DNA from: Anaerolinea thermophila
Lineage (GTDB): Bacteria > Chloroflexota > Anaerolineae > Anaerolineales > Villigracilaceae
NCBI GenBank assembly: GCA_022729775.1
Contig: DZBA01000023.1
Coordinates: 1-17,177, forward strand
Direction: 5' to 3'
DNA: 17,177 bases
Below are positions 1 through 6,495 of this stretch, in pieces; within the stretch, counting starts at the first letter, position 1; each line of letters opens with the position of its first letter. Made by a program: the position numbers and the translations under genes. The notes beneath the pieces were generated by a model. The model saw nothing but the letters and a program-made list of their open reading frames with translations. It made no database searches and was not told the DNA's origin.

Positions 1-806
1 GCTTTTTGCTCTGCGGCGGGCTTCTCTTTTTTCTTCCTCACAGGAAGCGACTCGATGAACTGCTTTAATAATTCCGCAGCAACATCGGGCTGTTCGAGCA
101 TTGCCAGATGTCCCGCGTTTTCGAGGACGTGTAATTCGGATTTGACCAGCGAGTCTTTCAGGAATTGCGAATACTTTACGGGGGTCATTCTATCTTCCGC
201 GCCGCAGATGATGACCGCGCGTTGTTTGATGCGCGGCAATTGTTCGATGATGTTGAACTCGTTGCACGCAAGAAAATCACCGAGCAAAACGGGCGGGCGG
301 ACTTCCATCAGGTGACGCTTCGAGAGTTGCAGCAGCGCAGGCGCGACATTTGCGCTGAAACAATTCGCGTTGACCAAATCCACTGCGGCTTCAAACGTGT
401 TGGAGTTTCCCGCTGTTTCCAAAATTTCAGATGCGACGCGCAGTTTTGCGCCAGAACCGATCAATCCCAGCCCGCGAACTTTGCGCGGATATTTCAACGC
501 CAGTTTTAGCGCGACCGCGCTGCCCATCGAAACGCCCGCAATGACCGCCGAGCCGATTTTCAACTCTTTCATAAACGTGACGACATCTTCGACGTATTCA
601 TCCACCGAATGCCGCCCCACGCCTTCAGACTTGCCATGCCCGGGCAGGTCGAGCGCGTAGATTTTGCCAACATCCATACGGCGGATTTGCGGCGCCCACG
701 AAAGATGATTCCCTCCCGCGCCGTGAATCAAAATTAGCGCGGGGCGTTTTACCGTGTTGTCTTTTGTTTCGTGGAAAAAATAATACATTCCTGCAGCGAG
801 TGGCAT
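1..806 (-). CDS. Alpha/beta hydrolase fold protein, 3' end beyond the left edge
   Basis: A serine hydrolase of the alpha/beta fold; the substrate cannot be read from sequence. The reading frame opens at an ATG (806-804) with an AAGGA ribosome site 7-8 bases upstream and stays open for 268 codons to the window edge. Seen: oxyanion-type HGAGG at residues 28-32, nucleophile elbow GVSMG with Ser93, acid Asp205 in GAEDRMTP, and His233 in ENAGHLAML, which together form a complete catalytic triad in the usual order and spacing. The fold normally ends soon after the histidine helix; here a charged tail rich in Lys, Glu and Ala (about residues 252-268) continues out of the window, so the C-terminal length is unknown. 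It lies downstream of the histidine kinase in the same direction, across a 132-base repeat-filled gap. No signal peptide is seen, so it is probably cytoplasmic. Family confident, function open. Confidence 0.9.
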   Translation of the reverse strand, partial: MPLAAGMYYFFHETKDNTVKRPALILIHGAGGNHLSWAPQIRRMDVGKIYALDLPGHGKSEGVGRHSVDEYVEDVVTFMKELKIGSAVIAGVSMGSAVALKLALKYPRKVRGLGLIGSGAKLRVASEILETAGNSNTFEAAVDLVNANCFSANVAPALLQLSKRHLMEVRPPVLLGDFLACNEFNIIEQLPRIKQRAVIICGAEDRMTPVKYSQFLKDSLVKSELHVLENAGHLAMLEQPDVAAELLKQFIESLPVRKKKEKPAAEQK

Positions 807-821
807 TTGTTTTCCTTGGCT

Positions 822-849
822 ATGTCATTGCGAAAGAGCGCAGCGACAT
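822..849. repeat. REP-like imperfect hairpin
   Basis: An imperfect inverted repeat pairs about 822-832 with 839-849, with ATGTC and GACAT at its outer ends. Its first half, GTCATTGCGA, matches one arm of the element at 13638-13693 (seen there as GCTCGCAATGACA on the opposite sense), so this looks like a shortened relative of that element. It lies just upstream of the hydrolase ribosome site. Confidence 0.5.
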
Positions 850-950
850 CATTTATTCCGAAGAACGTTCCGAAGGTTTTGCTGGGAAATCCTTGACCAT
901 TTTGCCCAACCTTCGGAACGGTTTTAAGTGAAGCGACATCATTTATTCCG
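842..950. repeat. 19-bp direct repeats enclosing a 13-bp inverted repeat
   Basis: The 19-base sequence AGCGACATCATTTATTCCG occurs at 842-860 and again, identical, at 932-950. Between the copies lies a perfect 13-base inverted repeat, CGTTCCGAAGGTT at 866-878 and AACCTTCGGAACG at 908-920, with a 29-base spacer. The right direct repeat covers the stop codon (TGA, 941-939) and last codons of the histidine kinase. The layout resembles a small insertion with terminal inverted repeats and a target duplication, but a segmental duplication fits equally well. There is no T-run after the stem on the minus strand, so it is not a clear terminator for the kinase gene. Confidence 0.7.
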
Positions 951-2690
951 CGCGTTGCGGATGCGGTCAGCGGCTTCTTCGTTGAGCGGGATGTAAACCT
1001 GCACCTTTGTCCCCTTGCCGGGTGTGGAGTCCATTTGCAGCACGCCGCTGATCATTTCAGCGCGTTCGCGCAAATTTACCATTCCCAGACTGCTGTTCGC
1101 GCGTTTGAGATATTCCTGCGTCATCGCTTTTATGTCAAAGCCCACGCCGTTATCCACGATTTCAAAAAGCGCGATGCCTTTTTCGATCTGGCGCAGGCGC
1201 ACGGCGATGGTTTCGGCTTGGGCATGTTTACGCGCGTTGTTCACCGCTTCTTCCGCGATGTAGAAAATCACGCCTTGTTTGCCCATCTCCAGTTGTGAGA
1301 CGATGTTTTCGTCAATGTTGATGGTGACGTTTTGGTTATAGGTCTCGCGCATTTTATCGGACATGGATTGCAGCGCGGCAGTCAAGCCTTGCGCTTCTAA
1401 AACAAGCGGGCGCAGCGTAAACAGCATGTGACGGATTTCTTTTGTGGTGCGATGGGCGAGGTCTTCCAATCTGGTAATTTCTTCGCTGGCGGCATTCACG
1501 TCTTTGGTCAATAAGCGCTTGATGATGCTCAACCGCATTGCCATTGCCGCGACGGATTGCGTTGGTCCATCGTGCAAGTCGCGCGCGAGTTTCTTCCGCG
1601 CTTCTTCCTGCACTTCGGTCATGCGCTCTTTTTCTTCGACCAGGTCTTGATACAACCGCGCGTTTTGAATTGCGATGACCGATTGCCGCCCGATGATGTC
1701 GAGCATGTTGCGGCGTTCCGTGTTGAAGTAATCGGGGTTGGGGTGGGCAAAGACCAGCGCGCCGTACACATTAAGTCCGCTGCGGAGCGGGAAGCAATAT
1801 CCGCTTTTGCAACTTTGGAACGCAATCACGCGCCCCAGTTCGGGATCGCTTTCGATGTCTGTGAAAACAAGCGGATCGCCGTCGTCAATGGCTTTTTTTA
1901 ACGCGCCTTCTTCGGCGGGGAAGGTCAGGCGCATATCGGCGGCGGTGAAACGCTGCGCCGAACCAACTTCCAAATTTTCTTCCCTGAATAACATCACCGC
2001 GCCCGCCAGCGGATCATTTGTCTCATTGCTTAAAGCGGATGTGCTGATGTTTAACGCGGATTCCAAGACGTGTTTGTAACTCAGCGTGGAGTTGAGTTCC
2101 TGCGTCAGTTCGTAAATCACGCGGATGCGGTCTGCCTGCGCTGCAGCTTGGGTGACGACTTTCTTCTCTTCGACAACCTTTTGGTGTTCTCGGTTTTCTT
2201 TCATGCTTCCGCTCATATTTTGGCTGAGGAAGCCGAACAGCAAACTGAGGATAATTTGCCCTGCCGATATGATGCCCGCGAGAATCAAATCCCCTTGCAC
2301 GCTTAACCCGCTGTACAAAATGAGCACGGAAAATAAAACGGACGTGATAAATGCGCCGATGATTTCATAATAAATTGCGGCGGTGATAATGGGGAGCAGT
2401 CCCGCCCAAAATGCGGGTGTGCGTAACCCGCCCATCATAAAATAAAACGCGCCAGCCAGCACAACGTCCACAAAGATGCTGACGGGGCGATGATATGAAA
2501 CGCGCATATTCAACCCTGCCAGCGCGCTCATCACCAGATTCCACATGATTAATAAAACAAGCGGAAGCGAAGGCAATAACGCCATGCTTCCGCTGATGCC
2601 AAGTGACGCGGTAAAACCGACCAGCATTGCCCATCTCAACGAAATGGCAATCCAGTCAGCCATGTAAGGGGAATCATATTTTCGCATCAT
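939..2690 (-). CDS. Membrane sensor histidine kinase, GAF-HisKA_3-HATPase
   Basis: A 583-residue sensor kinase of the NarX/LiaS/DegS class that would autophosphorylate on His and pass phosphate to a response regulator. Residues about 13-157 form roughly six membrane helices with very short loops, so sensing is probably within the membrane. A linker with coiled-coil character (160-195) precedes a GAF-like domain (about 195-345). The HisKA_3 dimerisation helix carries ARDLHDGPTQ with phospho-acceptor His373. The ATPase domain shows the N box EEAVNNARKHA (Asn484/485), G1 box DNGVGFD (513-519) and G2 elements SLGMVNLRERA and TPGKGT (556-561), all intact. The start is one of two adjacent ATGs (2690 or 2687); no good ribosome site is present, and M10 is a possible alternative. 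No response regulator is visible next to it; the hydrolase follows. Its link to the glycan genes is only positional. Confidence 0.93.
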   Translation of the reverse strand: MMRKYDSPYMADWIAISLRWAMLVGFTASLGISGSMALLPSLPLVLLIMWNLVMSALAGLNMRVSYHRPVSIFVDVVLAGAFYFMMGGLRTPAFWAGLLPIITAAIYYEIIGAFITSVLFSVLILYSGLSVQGDLILAGIISAGQIILSLLFGFLSQNMSGSMKENREHQKVVEEKKVVTQAAAQADRIRVIYELTQELNSTLSYKHVLESALNISTSALSNETNDPLAGAVMLFREENLEVGSAQRFTAADMRLTFPAEEGALKKAIDDGDPLVFTDIESDPELGRVIAFQSCKSGYCFPLRSGLNVYGALVFAHPNPDYFNTERRNMLDIIGRQSVIAIQNARLYQDLVEEKERMTEVQEEARKKLARDLHDGPTQSVAAMAMRLSIIKRLLTKDVNAASEEITRLEDLAHRTTKEIRHMLFTLRPLVLEAQGLTAALQSMSDKMRETYNQNVTINIDENIVSQLEMGKQGVIFYIAEEAVNNARKHAQAETIAVRLRQIEKGIALFEIVDNGVGFDIKAMTQEYLKRANSSLGMVNLRERAEMISGVLQMDSTPGKGTKVQVYIPLNEEAADRIRNARNK

Positions 2691-2708
2691 ACGATAAGTT
2701 ACCAGTTT

Positions 2709-2732
2709 GGACTCCAGAAGTTCTACTTCTGG
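2709..2732 (+). repeat. Short palindrome family, member C1
   Basis: A GGACTCC flank (2709-2715) runs into a perfect 8-base stem, CCAGAAGT at 2714-2721 and ACTTCTGG at 2725-2732, with loop TCT. It lies in the 72-base gap between the sulfotransferase stop and the histidine kinase start. It shares flank and loop core with the copies at 2738-2761 and 8857-8879 while its stem bases differ in paired fashion. Confidence 0.75.
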
Positions 2733-2737
2733 GTTTG

Positions 2738-2761
2738 CCGCAAATAGAACTTGCGGACTTC
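2738..2761 (-). repeat. Short palindrome family, member C2 (reverse orientation)
   Basis: The inverted repeat CCGCAA (2738-2743) and TTGCGG (2751-2756) reads on the minus strand as CCGCAAGTTCTATTTGCGG, preceded by AGTCC. Aligned with C1 it keeps the AAGTTCTA core and changes stem positions 3/17 and 4/16 as complementary pairs. The two copies face each other in the same gap just upstream of the kinase start, so a transcript could form two adjacent hairpins there. Confidence 0.7.
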
Positions 2762-2762
2762 T

Positions 2763-3494
2763 TTAATCTAACTCATATCCCATGCGGGGTAAATAGCCTT
2801 CTAGTTTCTTTTTCAGGATGTCCTTCTGCTCTTCATTATACACGTCGCGGAAGCGTCCAATCTTGCCTTTGTAGAAGTGAAGTCCCTGCTGACCGTCTGA
2901 CACGCCAGGGCGATATTGCGCGACGACGGCTTGTACTTCGGGTTTGGAAGAATCCAGTTTGAGGTAGCTGACCAACTTGGCGGATTCTTCATCGTAATTT
3001 ATCAACAGGTCTTCATAACGCGCGACCAGCACATTTTTTTCACTCATCCACTTTTCCCAAATCTGCGCGTATTCCATCATAAAGTCCACGCTTTTGTCGA
3101 AGTCGGAGAGGTGGGAGAAGGCGTTGGGTCGCCCCTTTGTCAGCGCGCGTTGACCAAATTCGTAGGCAGAGAGCATCGCGTCACGCGGGTCGCGATAAAT
3201 ATACGTGACGCGCAAAATGCCCAGCGCGCTGAGCGTTCTCGAAGCGGAGCTCGGTCCCGCGTGGGCTTTAATCACAAAGGTATTTCCAGCCAGCGCGGGC
3301 AGCGTCACCATGCCGAGTCTGCGCGCCGATAATACGCCGATGTTGCAGTTGACTTCGGTGAGAATTTTTTGCAGACCGTATCGCTCGCGGATATCGCGCG
3401 CATCGGCGCAGCCTGTGGTTTTCATCAAATCGTGTATCAGGTTATAGTGCCAGCCCGAACCCGCGCGCGGCATTCCAACAGAAAGGACAATCAT
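2763..3494 (-). CDS. Sulfotransferase domain protein 1
   Basis: A 243-residue PAPS-dependent sulfotransferase, expected to move a sulfuryl group from PAPS to an acceptor hydroxyl; acceptor unknown. Seen: the 5'-phosphosulfate loop GMPRAGSGW (7-15), a Lys76/His78 pair in FVIKAHAG that resembles the catalytic KTH of cytosolic sulfotransferases, the 3'-phosphate motif YIYRDPRDAMLSAYEF with Arg101 and Ser109, and the C-terminal KGKIGRFRD (209-217), equivalent to the GxxGxWK loop. Length fits a minimal single-domain enzyme. The start ATG (3494) overlaps the TGA of the ligase-like gene as ATGA, and AAGGA lies 7-8 bases upstream, so the two are probably translationally coupled. The acceptor may therefore be the polymer made by that neighbour. 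No signal peptide: cytoplasmic or membrane-peripheral. Confidence 0.88.
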   Translation of the reverse strand: MIVLSVGMPRAGSGWHYNLIHDLMKTTGCADARDIRERYGLQKILTEVNCNIGVLSARRLGMVTLPALAGNTFVIKAHAGPSSASRTLSALGILRVTYIYRDPRDAMLSAYEFGQRALTKGRPNAFSHLSDFDKSVDFMMEYAQIWEKWMSEKNVLVARYEDLLINYDEESAKLVSYLKLDSSKPEVQAVVAQYRPGVSDGQQGLHFYKGKIGRFRDVYNEEQKDILKKKLEGYLPRMGYELD

Positions 3495-4945
3495 GAATTT
3501 TCCTTAAGCAATGAATTAGCGGACAGCCCCACCAGCGCCCCTGCAACCAGCCAGAGATTCGGCGTGGCAAGTGAATCCTGTGTGAAATTATAAAATGTGA
3601 TTGCCATCCACGCAAATACTCCAGAGGTCACGGCAAAACGCGCCCATGCTTGATTGTGCCGCAACAAACTGAGTATATCTCCCAATACGTAAAATTGAAA
3701 TGCGAGATACAAAATAAACCCGATGAAGCCCGTCTCAGCCAGCAGGCGCACATATAGATTCTTGGGGTTGGGATACAGGCGATTTTCAGGGCTGAGCTGC
3801 TTGGCAATTTCTGGCACGGTGGTCAATGTCCAGTCGGGCAGGTTTTGGTAGATGTAAAAACCGCTCGCGCCAAACCCAACTCCCGTCCACGGGTGGTCTT
3901 CAAACGCAGCATACGCGCCGCTGGTATATGCGCCGCGCGCGCCCGCTTTAATATCCACGATGTATTCGCTCAAACTTTCCGCGTCAATTTGCCACAGGCG
4001 GCTGATGTATTCTTTTTGGGAGAGGAAGATGAACGCGCCCGCGAGGATTCCCAGCGCGGAGAGAATCAAACCCACGCGTAGAATCACGTCCCAGAGTCGC
4101 GCGCGAAATCCGCCCACGAACCACTTCCACAGCGCGGAGATGACATCGCGCCCCAGAAGCAGAAACGTCAGCGCGGCAGCCGCGATAGTGGTGAGCAATC
4201 CGCCGCGCGAGTAGGTGGCGAGCAACACGCCCAGCGAAAGAATCAGCAGCGCGGGTTCGAGCCATTTGAATTTGGTCACGCGGTAATTCGTTAAGGTTGC
4301 GGCAAATAAAAATGGGAAGAAGATGGTGGCAAGTTGTCCCGCCAGCCATGCGGGTTCATACGCCAGCCCCGAAACGCGGTTCGAGCGCACCAACTCGCGC
4401 ATGGAAAAAGCCAGCTGCCAATGTGTGACCATTTCCTTTTTGAGAAAGCCCATGAAGGTGATTTGCTGCAACGCGCTCCACGCGAGGTCGAGACACAAGC
4501 CCGCGAGAATCCATTGGACGGTGAAGCGCAAATCGTCTTCGTCTTTGTTCATCCACATCGCGCTGACGAAAAAACTCAGCCCGATGAAAATGGTCGCCAG
4601 CGCGCGAATCGCCCGCCCGAAATACATCTGTCCGCGCAGGGGAATGGGGTCGAGCAAAAATCCGATACTGGTGGCGGTGAAGAGAAAGAGAATCAACATC
4701 CCCAGCGGAATCAACGCGCCCGACCAGTTGAGTCTTTTTCCGCGCCGCCATTGAATCAGCAGCAGCGGAATCAAAACCGCCAGCGGATATAACGACATCG
4801 GGCGGACGTAGGTGGTATCGCCCAAAAAGGGAAACCAGCGAAAACTGGTGACGGGCAGGGTTAACAACGCCGCCGCCCAGAGGAATTTAATGGCGGATTC
4901 CAAAGTCTCCTGACTTTGGAACTTTTTAACAAACTCGTTGCTCAT
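3491..4945 (-). CDS. O-antigen ligase / Wzy polymerase-like membrane protein
   Basis: A 484-residue polytopic protein of the Wzy_C (O-antigen ligase/polymerase) family. About 11-12 hydrophobic segments are visible. Family features seen: TYSRGGL (244-250), a large extracytoplasmic loop (about 311-400) with HPWTGVGFGASGF (351-363) and NLYVRLLAETGFIGF (396-410). Members polymerise or transfer lipid-linked glycans on the outer face of the membrane. If the host is a monoderm-like Chloroflexota without LPS, a polymerase or cell-wall/S-layer glycan ligase role is likelier than a true O-antigen ligase. It follows the Wzz-like gene by 49 bases occupied by a 17-bp triple repeat, and its first codons contain one of the short palindromes (encoding residues 9-16). 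The ATG at 4945 is the only plausible start; the next Met is residue 50. It overlaps the sulfotransferase downstream by ATGA. Confidence 0.85.
   Translation of the reverse strand: MSNEFVKKFQSQETLESAIKFLWAAALLTLPVTSFRWFPFLGDTTYVRPMSLYPLAVLIPLLLIQWRRGKRLNWSGALIPLGMLILFLFTATSIGFLLDPIPLRGQMYFGRAIRALATIFIGLSFFVSAMWMNKDEDDLRFTVQWILAGLCLDLAWSALQQITFMGFLKKEMVTHWQLAFSMRELVRSNRVSGLAYEPAWLAGQLATIFFPFLFAATLTNYRVTKFKWLEPALLILSLGVLLATYSRGGLLTTIAAAALTFLLLGRDVISALWKWFVGGFRARLWDVILRVGLILSALGILAGAFIFLSQKEYISRLWQIDAESLSEYIVDIKAGARGAYTSGAYAAFEDHPWTGVGFGASGFYIYQNLPDWTLTTVPEIAKQLSPENRLYPNPKNLYVRLLAETGFIGFILYLAFQFYVLGDILSLLRHNQAWARFAVTSGVFAWMAITFYNFTQDSLATPNLWLVAGALVGLSANSLLKENS
4898..4921 (+). repeat. Short palindrome family, member A, inside a coding start
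   Basis: A perfect inverted repeat with nine-base arms and a six-base loop; its 20-base core is CCAAAGTCTCCTGACTTTGG (4900-4919), preceded by GGATTCC. It encodes residues 9-16 of the ligase-like protein. Its loop CTCCTG is the same as that of member B read in reverse, and the one stem difference from B is compensated on both arms. Confidence 0.75.
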
Positions 4946-4993
4946 ATTTTCATCCCAATCATATTTTCATCCCAATCATATTTTTATCCCAAC
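4943..4993 (-). repeat. Three tandem 17-bp units carrying leader minicistrons
   Basis: Units at 4943-4959 and 4960-4976 are identical (minus strand ATTGGGATGAAAATATG); the third, 4977-4993, differs at two bases (GTTGGGATAAAAATATG). Each unit ends in ATG. From the ATGs at 4979 and 4962 a six-codon frame (MIGMKI) ends in a TGA that overlaps the next ATG as ATGA, the last of these being the start of the ligase-like gene. The array fills the gap between the Wzz-like stop and that start. Confidence 0.85.
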
Positions 4994-5008
4994 GTCAGGA
5001 GACGTTGG
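4989..5008 (-). repeat. Short palindrome family, member B, over a stop codon
   Basis: A perfect 8-base stem CCAACGTC (4989-4996) and GACGTTGG (5001-5008) with loop AGGA. On the minus strand it reads CCAACGTCTCCTGACGTTGG after GGAGTCC, the same plan as member A with an A-T pair replaced by C-G. It contains the TGA stop (4997-4995) of the Wzz-like gene and so encodes its last residues. Confidence 0.75.
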
Positions 5009-5621
5009 ACTCCGTTTTTGGTTTTACAAACAACAGCACAAACACAGCCAGAGTCAAAAATCCCAACGCGCCAGAGAGGATATATCCGCTTAAGGGGATG
5101 CTGCGCTCTTTGAGCAAGCCTTTGGATTGGGTGACTTCGAGTTTGATGAACTTGTTGATGTTGCCTGCCTTGATTTCGCTTTGAATTTTCTCCACAAAGG
5201 CGTTTGCCCAGACAGTGGCGATTTCTTCCGCTGTTTGCGCGTTGGAGTTGTCCGCGTAGAAGTGCCAGCCTGCTTCGGCGGGCTGACTGAGCTGCAAGAC
5301 ACTTCCGCGCAGTTCATCGTTGGTGATGGCAAACTGCGAAGATAACTGGCTGATGATTTCATCAGACCACGCGAGTTCTTCCATCTTGCGTGATTCGCGT
5401 TCGAGATAATAGAAGTGTTGGCGGTCTGTGTCTTTGGGCAGCGCTTCTTCGAGGTTGAAATCCACGTTGACGGTGGCTTTTGCGCGGTACGGCGGTGGGA
5501 CGATGTAATACGCGGCGGTTCCAATCAACGCGCCGACGATTGCGCCCAATACCCAAAATCGCCAGGCTTTGAGCAAACGGATGATGTCTTCGAGAGAGGG
5601 GGGAGTGAAAATAAGTTTCAT
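4995..5621 (-). CDS. Wzz-like chain-length determinant protein
   Basis: A 208-residue protein with the two-helix layout of polysaccharide co-polymerases: a cytoplasmic N-terminus, membrane helix at about 22-41 followed by VPPPYRAKATV (the Wzz-type helix-then-Pro start), an extracytoplasmic domain (45-175) with helical segments, and a second helix at about 178-199 followed by a short polar tail. Such proteins set the length of surface polysaccharide chains made by a Wzy polymerase, and its neighbour is the Wzy-like gene. It is shorter than classical Wzz (over 300 residues) and has no tyrosine-kinase domain, so only the core membrane module is present. The ATG (5621) has no Shine-Dalgarno sequence; heptamer repeats lie directly upstream. 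Family assignment is by topology and the first-helix motif, hence moderate confidence. Confidence 0.72.
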   Translation of the reverse strand: MKLIFTPPSLEDIIRLLKAWRFWVLGAIVGALIGTAAYYIVPPPYRAKATVNVDFNLEEALPKDTDRQHFYYLERESRKMEELAWSDEIISQLSSQFAITNDELRGSVLQLSQPAEAGWHFYADNSNAQTAEEIATVWANAFVEKIQSEIKAGNINKFIKLEVTQSKGLLKERSIPLSGYILSGALGFLTLAVFVLLFVKPKTESNVS

Positions 5622-5630
5622 GTTTTATAG

Positions 5631-5665
5631 GAATGCAGAATGAGGAATGAAGAATGCAGAATATT
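5631..5665. repeat. Heptamer tandem repeat, GAATGNN type
   Basis: Five units in perfect 7-base register: GAATGCA, GAATGAG, GAATGAA, GAATGCA and GAATATT. They begin 10 bases upstream of the Wzz-like start. A near-identical array lies at 15197-15231. Confidence 0.8.
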
Positions 5666-5668
5666 ACG

Positions 5669-5728
5669 CCAATTTACCAACTACCAATTTACTGATTTAC
5701 CAATCTACCAACTACCACTTTACCAACT
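5669..5728. repeat. Heptamer-like tandem repeat, ACCAAYT type
   Basis: Degenerate copies of ACCAACT/ACCAATT start at 5676, 5683, 5699, 5707, 5714 and 5722, mostly spaced 7 or 8 bases. With the GAATGNN array they fill essentially the whole gap between the GT2 stop (TGA, 5730-5728) and the Wzz-like start. No promoter or terminator is evident. Confidence 0.7.
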
Positions 5729-6495
5729 CACCGCTTTATTCTCCACTTCCACAATGGACCGATAACTTTTCGCGCATAATACTTCGCGACGATGGGGGAG
5801 AGGAAACTTCCGCCGTCACGGTAATGCACGCGCAGCATTTCCTGCCAGCCGCGTTCATCGTTGACGTTGGTCTTACTGCGGGTGTGGATTCTAAAATTCG
5901 CCCACGTTTCTCCGCCCACGTATTGGAGCGGCGCGCGCGCGGCGAGTCGCGTCCACAGGTCGTAATCCATTGCAAAATAAAACGACGGGTCGAGCGGACC
6001 TATCTCACGCCAATATTTTGCGCGGAAGAACATCGTCTGCTGCGGAATGTGGACATATCCGCGCCGCAGTTTGGGATAATCGGTTTGCGCGGCAGGGAAT
6101 TTTCCGATGATATTTCCATCTTCGTTGATGTAATTGCAATCGCTGTACACCATCGCCGCGTCTGGATTTTCATTCAAATATTTAACCGCCGCGCTGATTG
6201 CGCCCGCGTTGTAGGTGTCATCGGAATTGAGCCACGCGAGAATTTCTCCGCGCGCGCGGTTGAAGCCCTTGTTGATGGCGTCGGTCTGTCCCTTGTCTTT
6301 TTCGCTGACCCACCACGCGAGTTTATCTTCGTGCCGTTTGATAATCTCCGCGCTGGAGTCTGTCGAGCCGCCGTCCACGATGATGTATTCGATATTGGGA
6401 TAATCTTGATTCAACACGGATTGAATCGTGGATTCGAGAAAATCCGCCTGATTGAAAGAGGGAGTAATAATAGAAACGAGGGGAAGGTTATCCAT
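5728..6495 (-). CDS. Glycosyltransferase family 2 (copy 1)
   Basis: A 255-residue GT-A fold transferase that would add a sugar from an NDP-sugar to a lipid-linked acceptor on the cytoplasmic side. Seen: the opening PLVSIITPSFNQADFLESTI, nucleotide-binding Asp41 in VDGGSTD, SEKDKGQTDAINKGF (65-79), the metal-binding NSDD (Asp92/93), and AMDYDLW (175-181) in the acceptor region. The start chosen is the ATG at 6495, which shares a base with the TAA of the upstream sulfotransferase (TAATG), rather than a TTG two codons earlier. It is a close paralogue of the GT2 at 12701-13627 over the first 120 residues but lacks that protein's C-terminal extension. No membrane helix is seen. Sugar specificity cannot be told. 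Confidence 0.93.
   Translation of the reverse strand: MDNLPLVSIITPSFNQADFLESTIQSVLNQDYPNIEYIIVDGGSTDSSAEIIKRHEDKLAWWVSEKDKGQTDAINKGFNRARGEILAWLNSDDTYNAGAISAAVKYLNENPDAAMVYSDCNYINEDGNIIGKFPAAQTDYPKLRRGYVHIPQQTMFFRAKYWREIGPLDPSFYFAMDYDLWTRLAARAPLQYVGGETWANFRIHTRSKTNVNDERGWQEMLRVHYRDGGSFLSPIVAKYYARKVIGPLWKWRIKR

Noticed and set aside
866..920. Terminator for the histidine kinase gene
   Set aside because: The stem is sound but the spacer is 29 bases and no T-run follows on the minus strand.
4943..4993. CRISPR-like array
   Set aside because: Units are 17 bases with no spacers, only three copies, and no cas gene is present.
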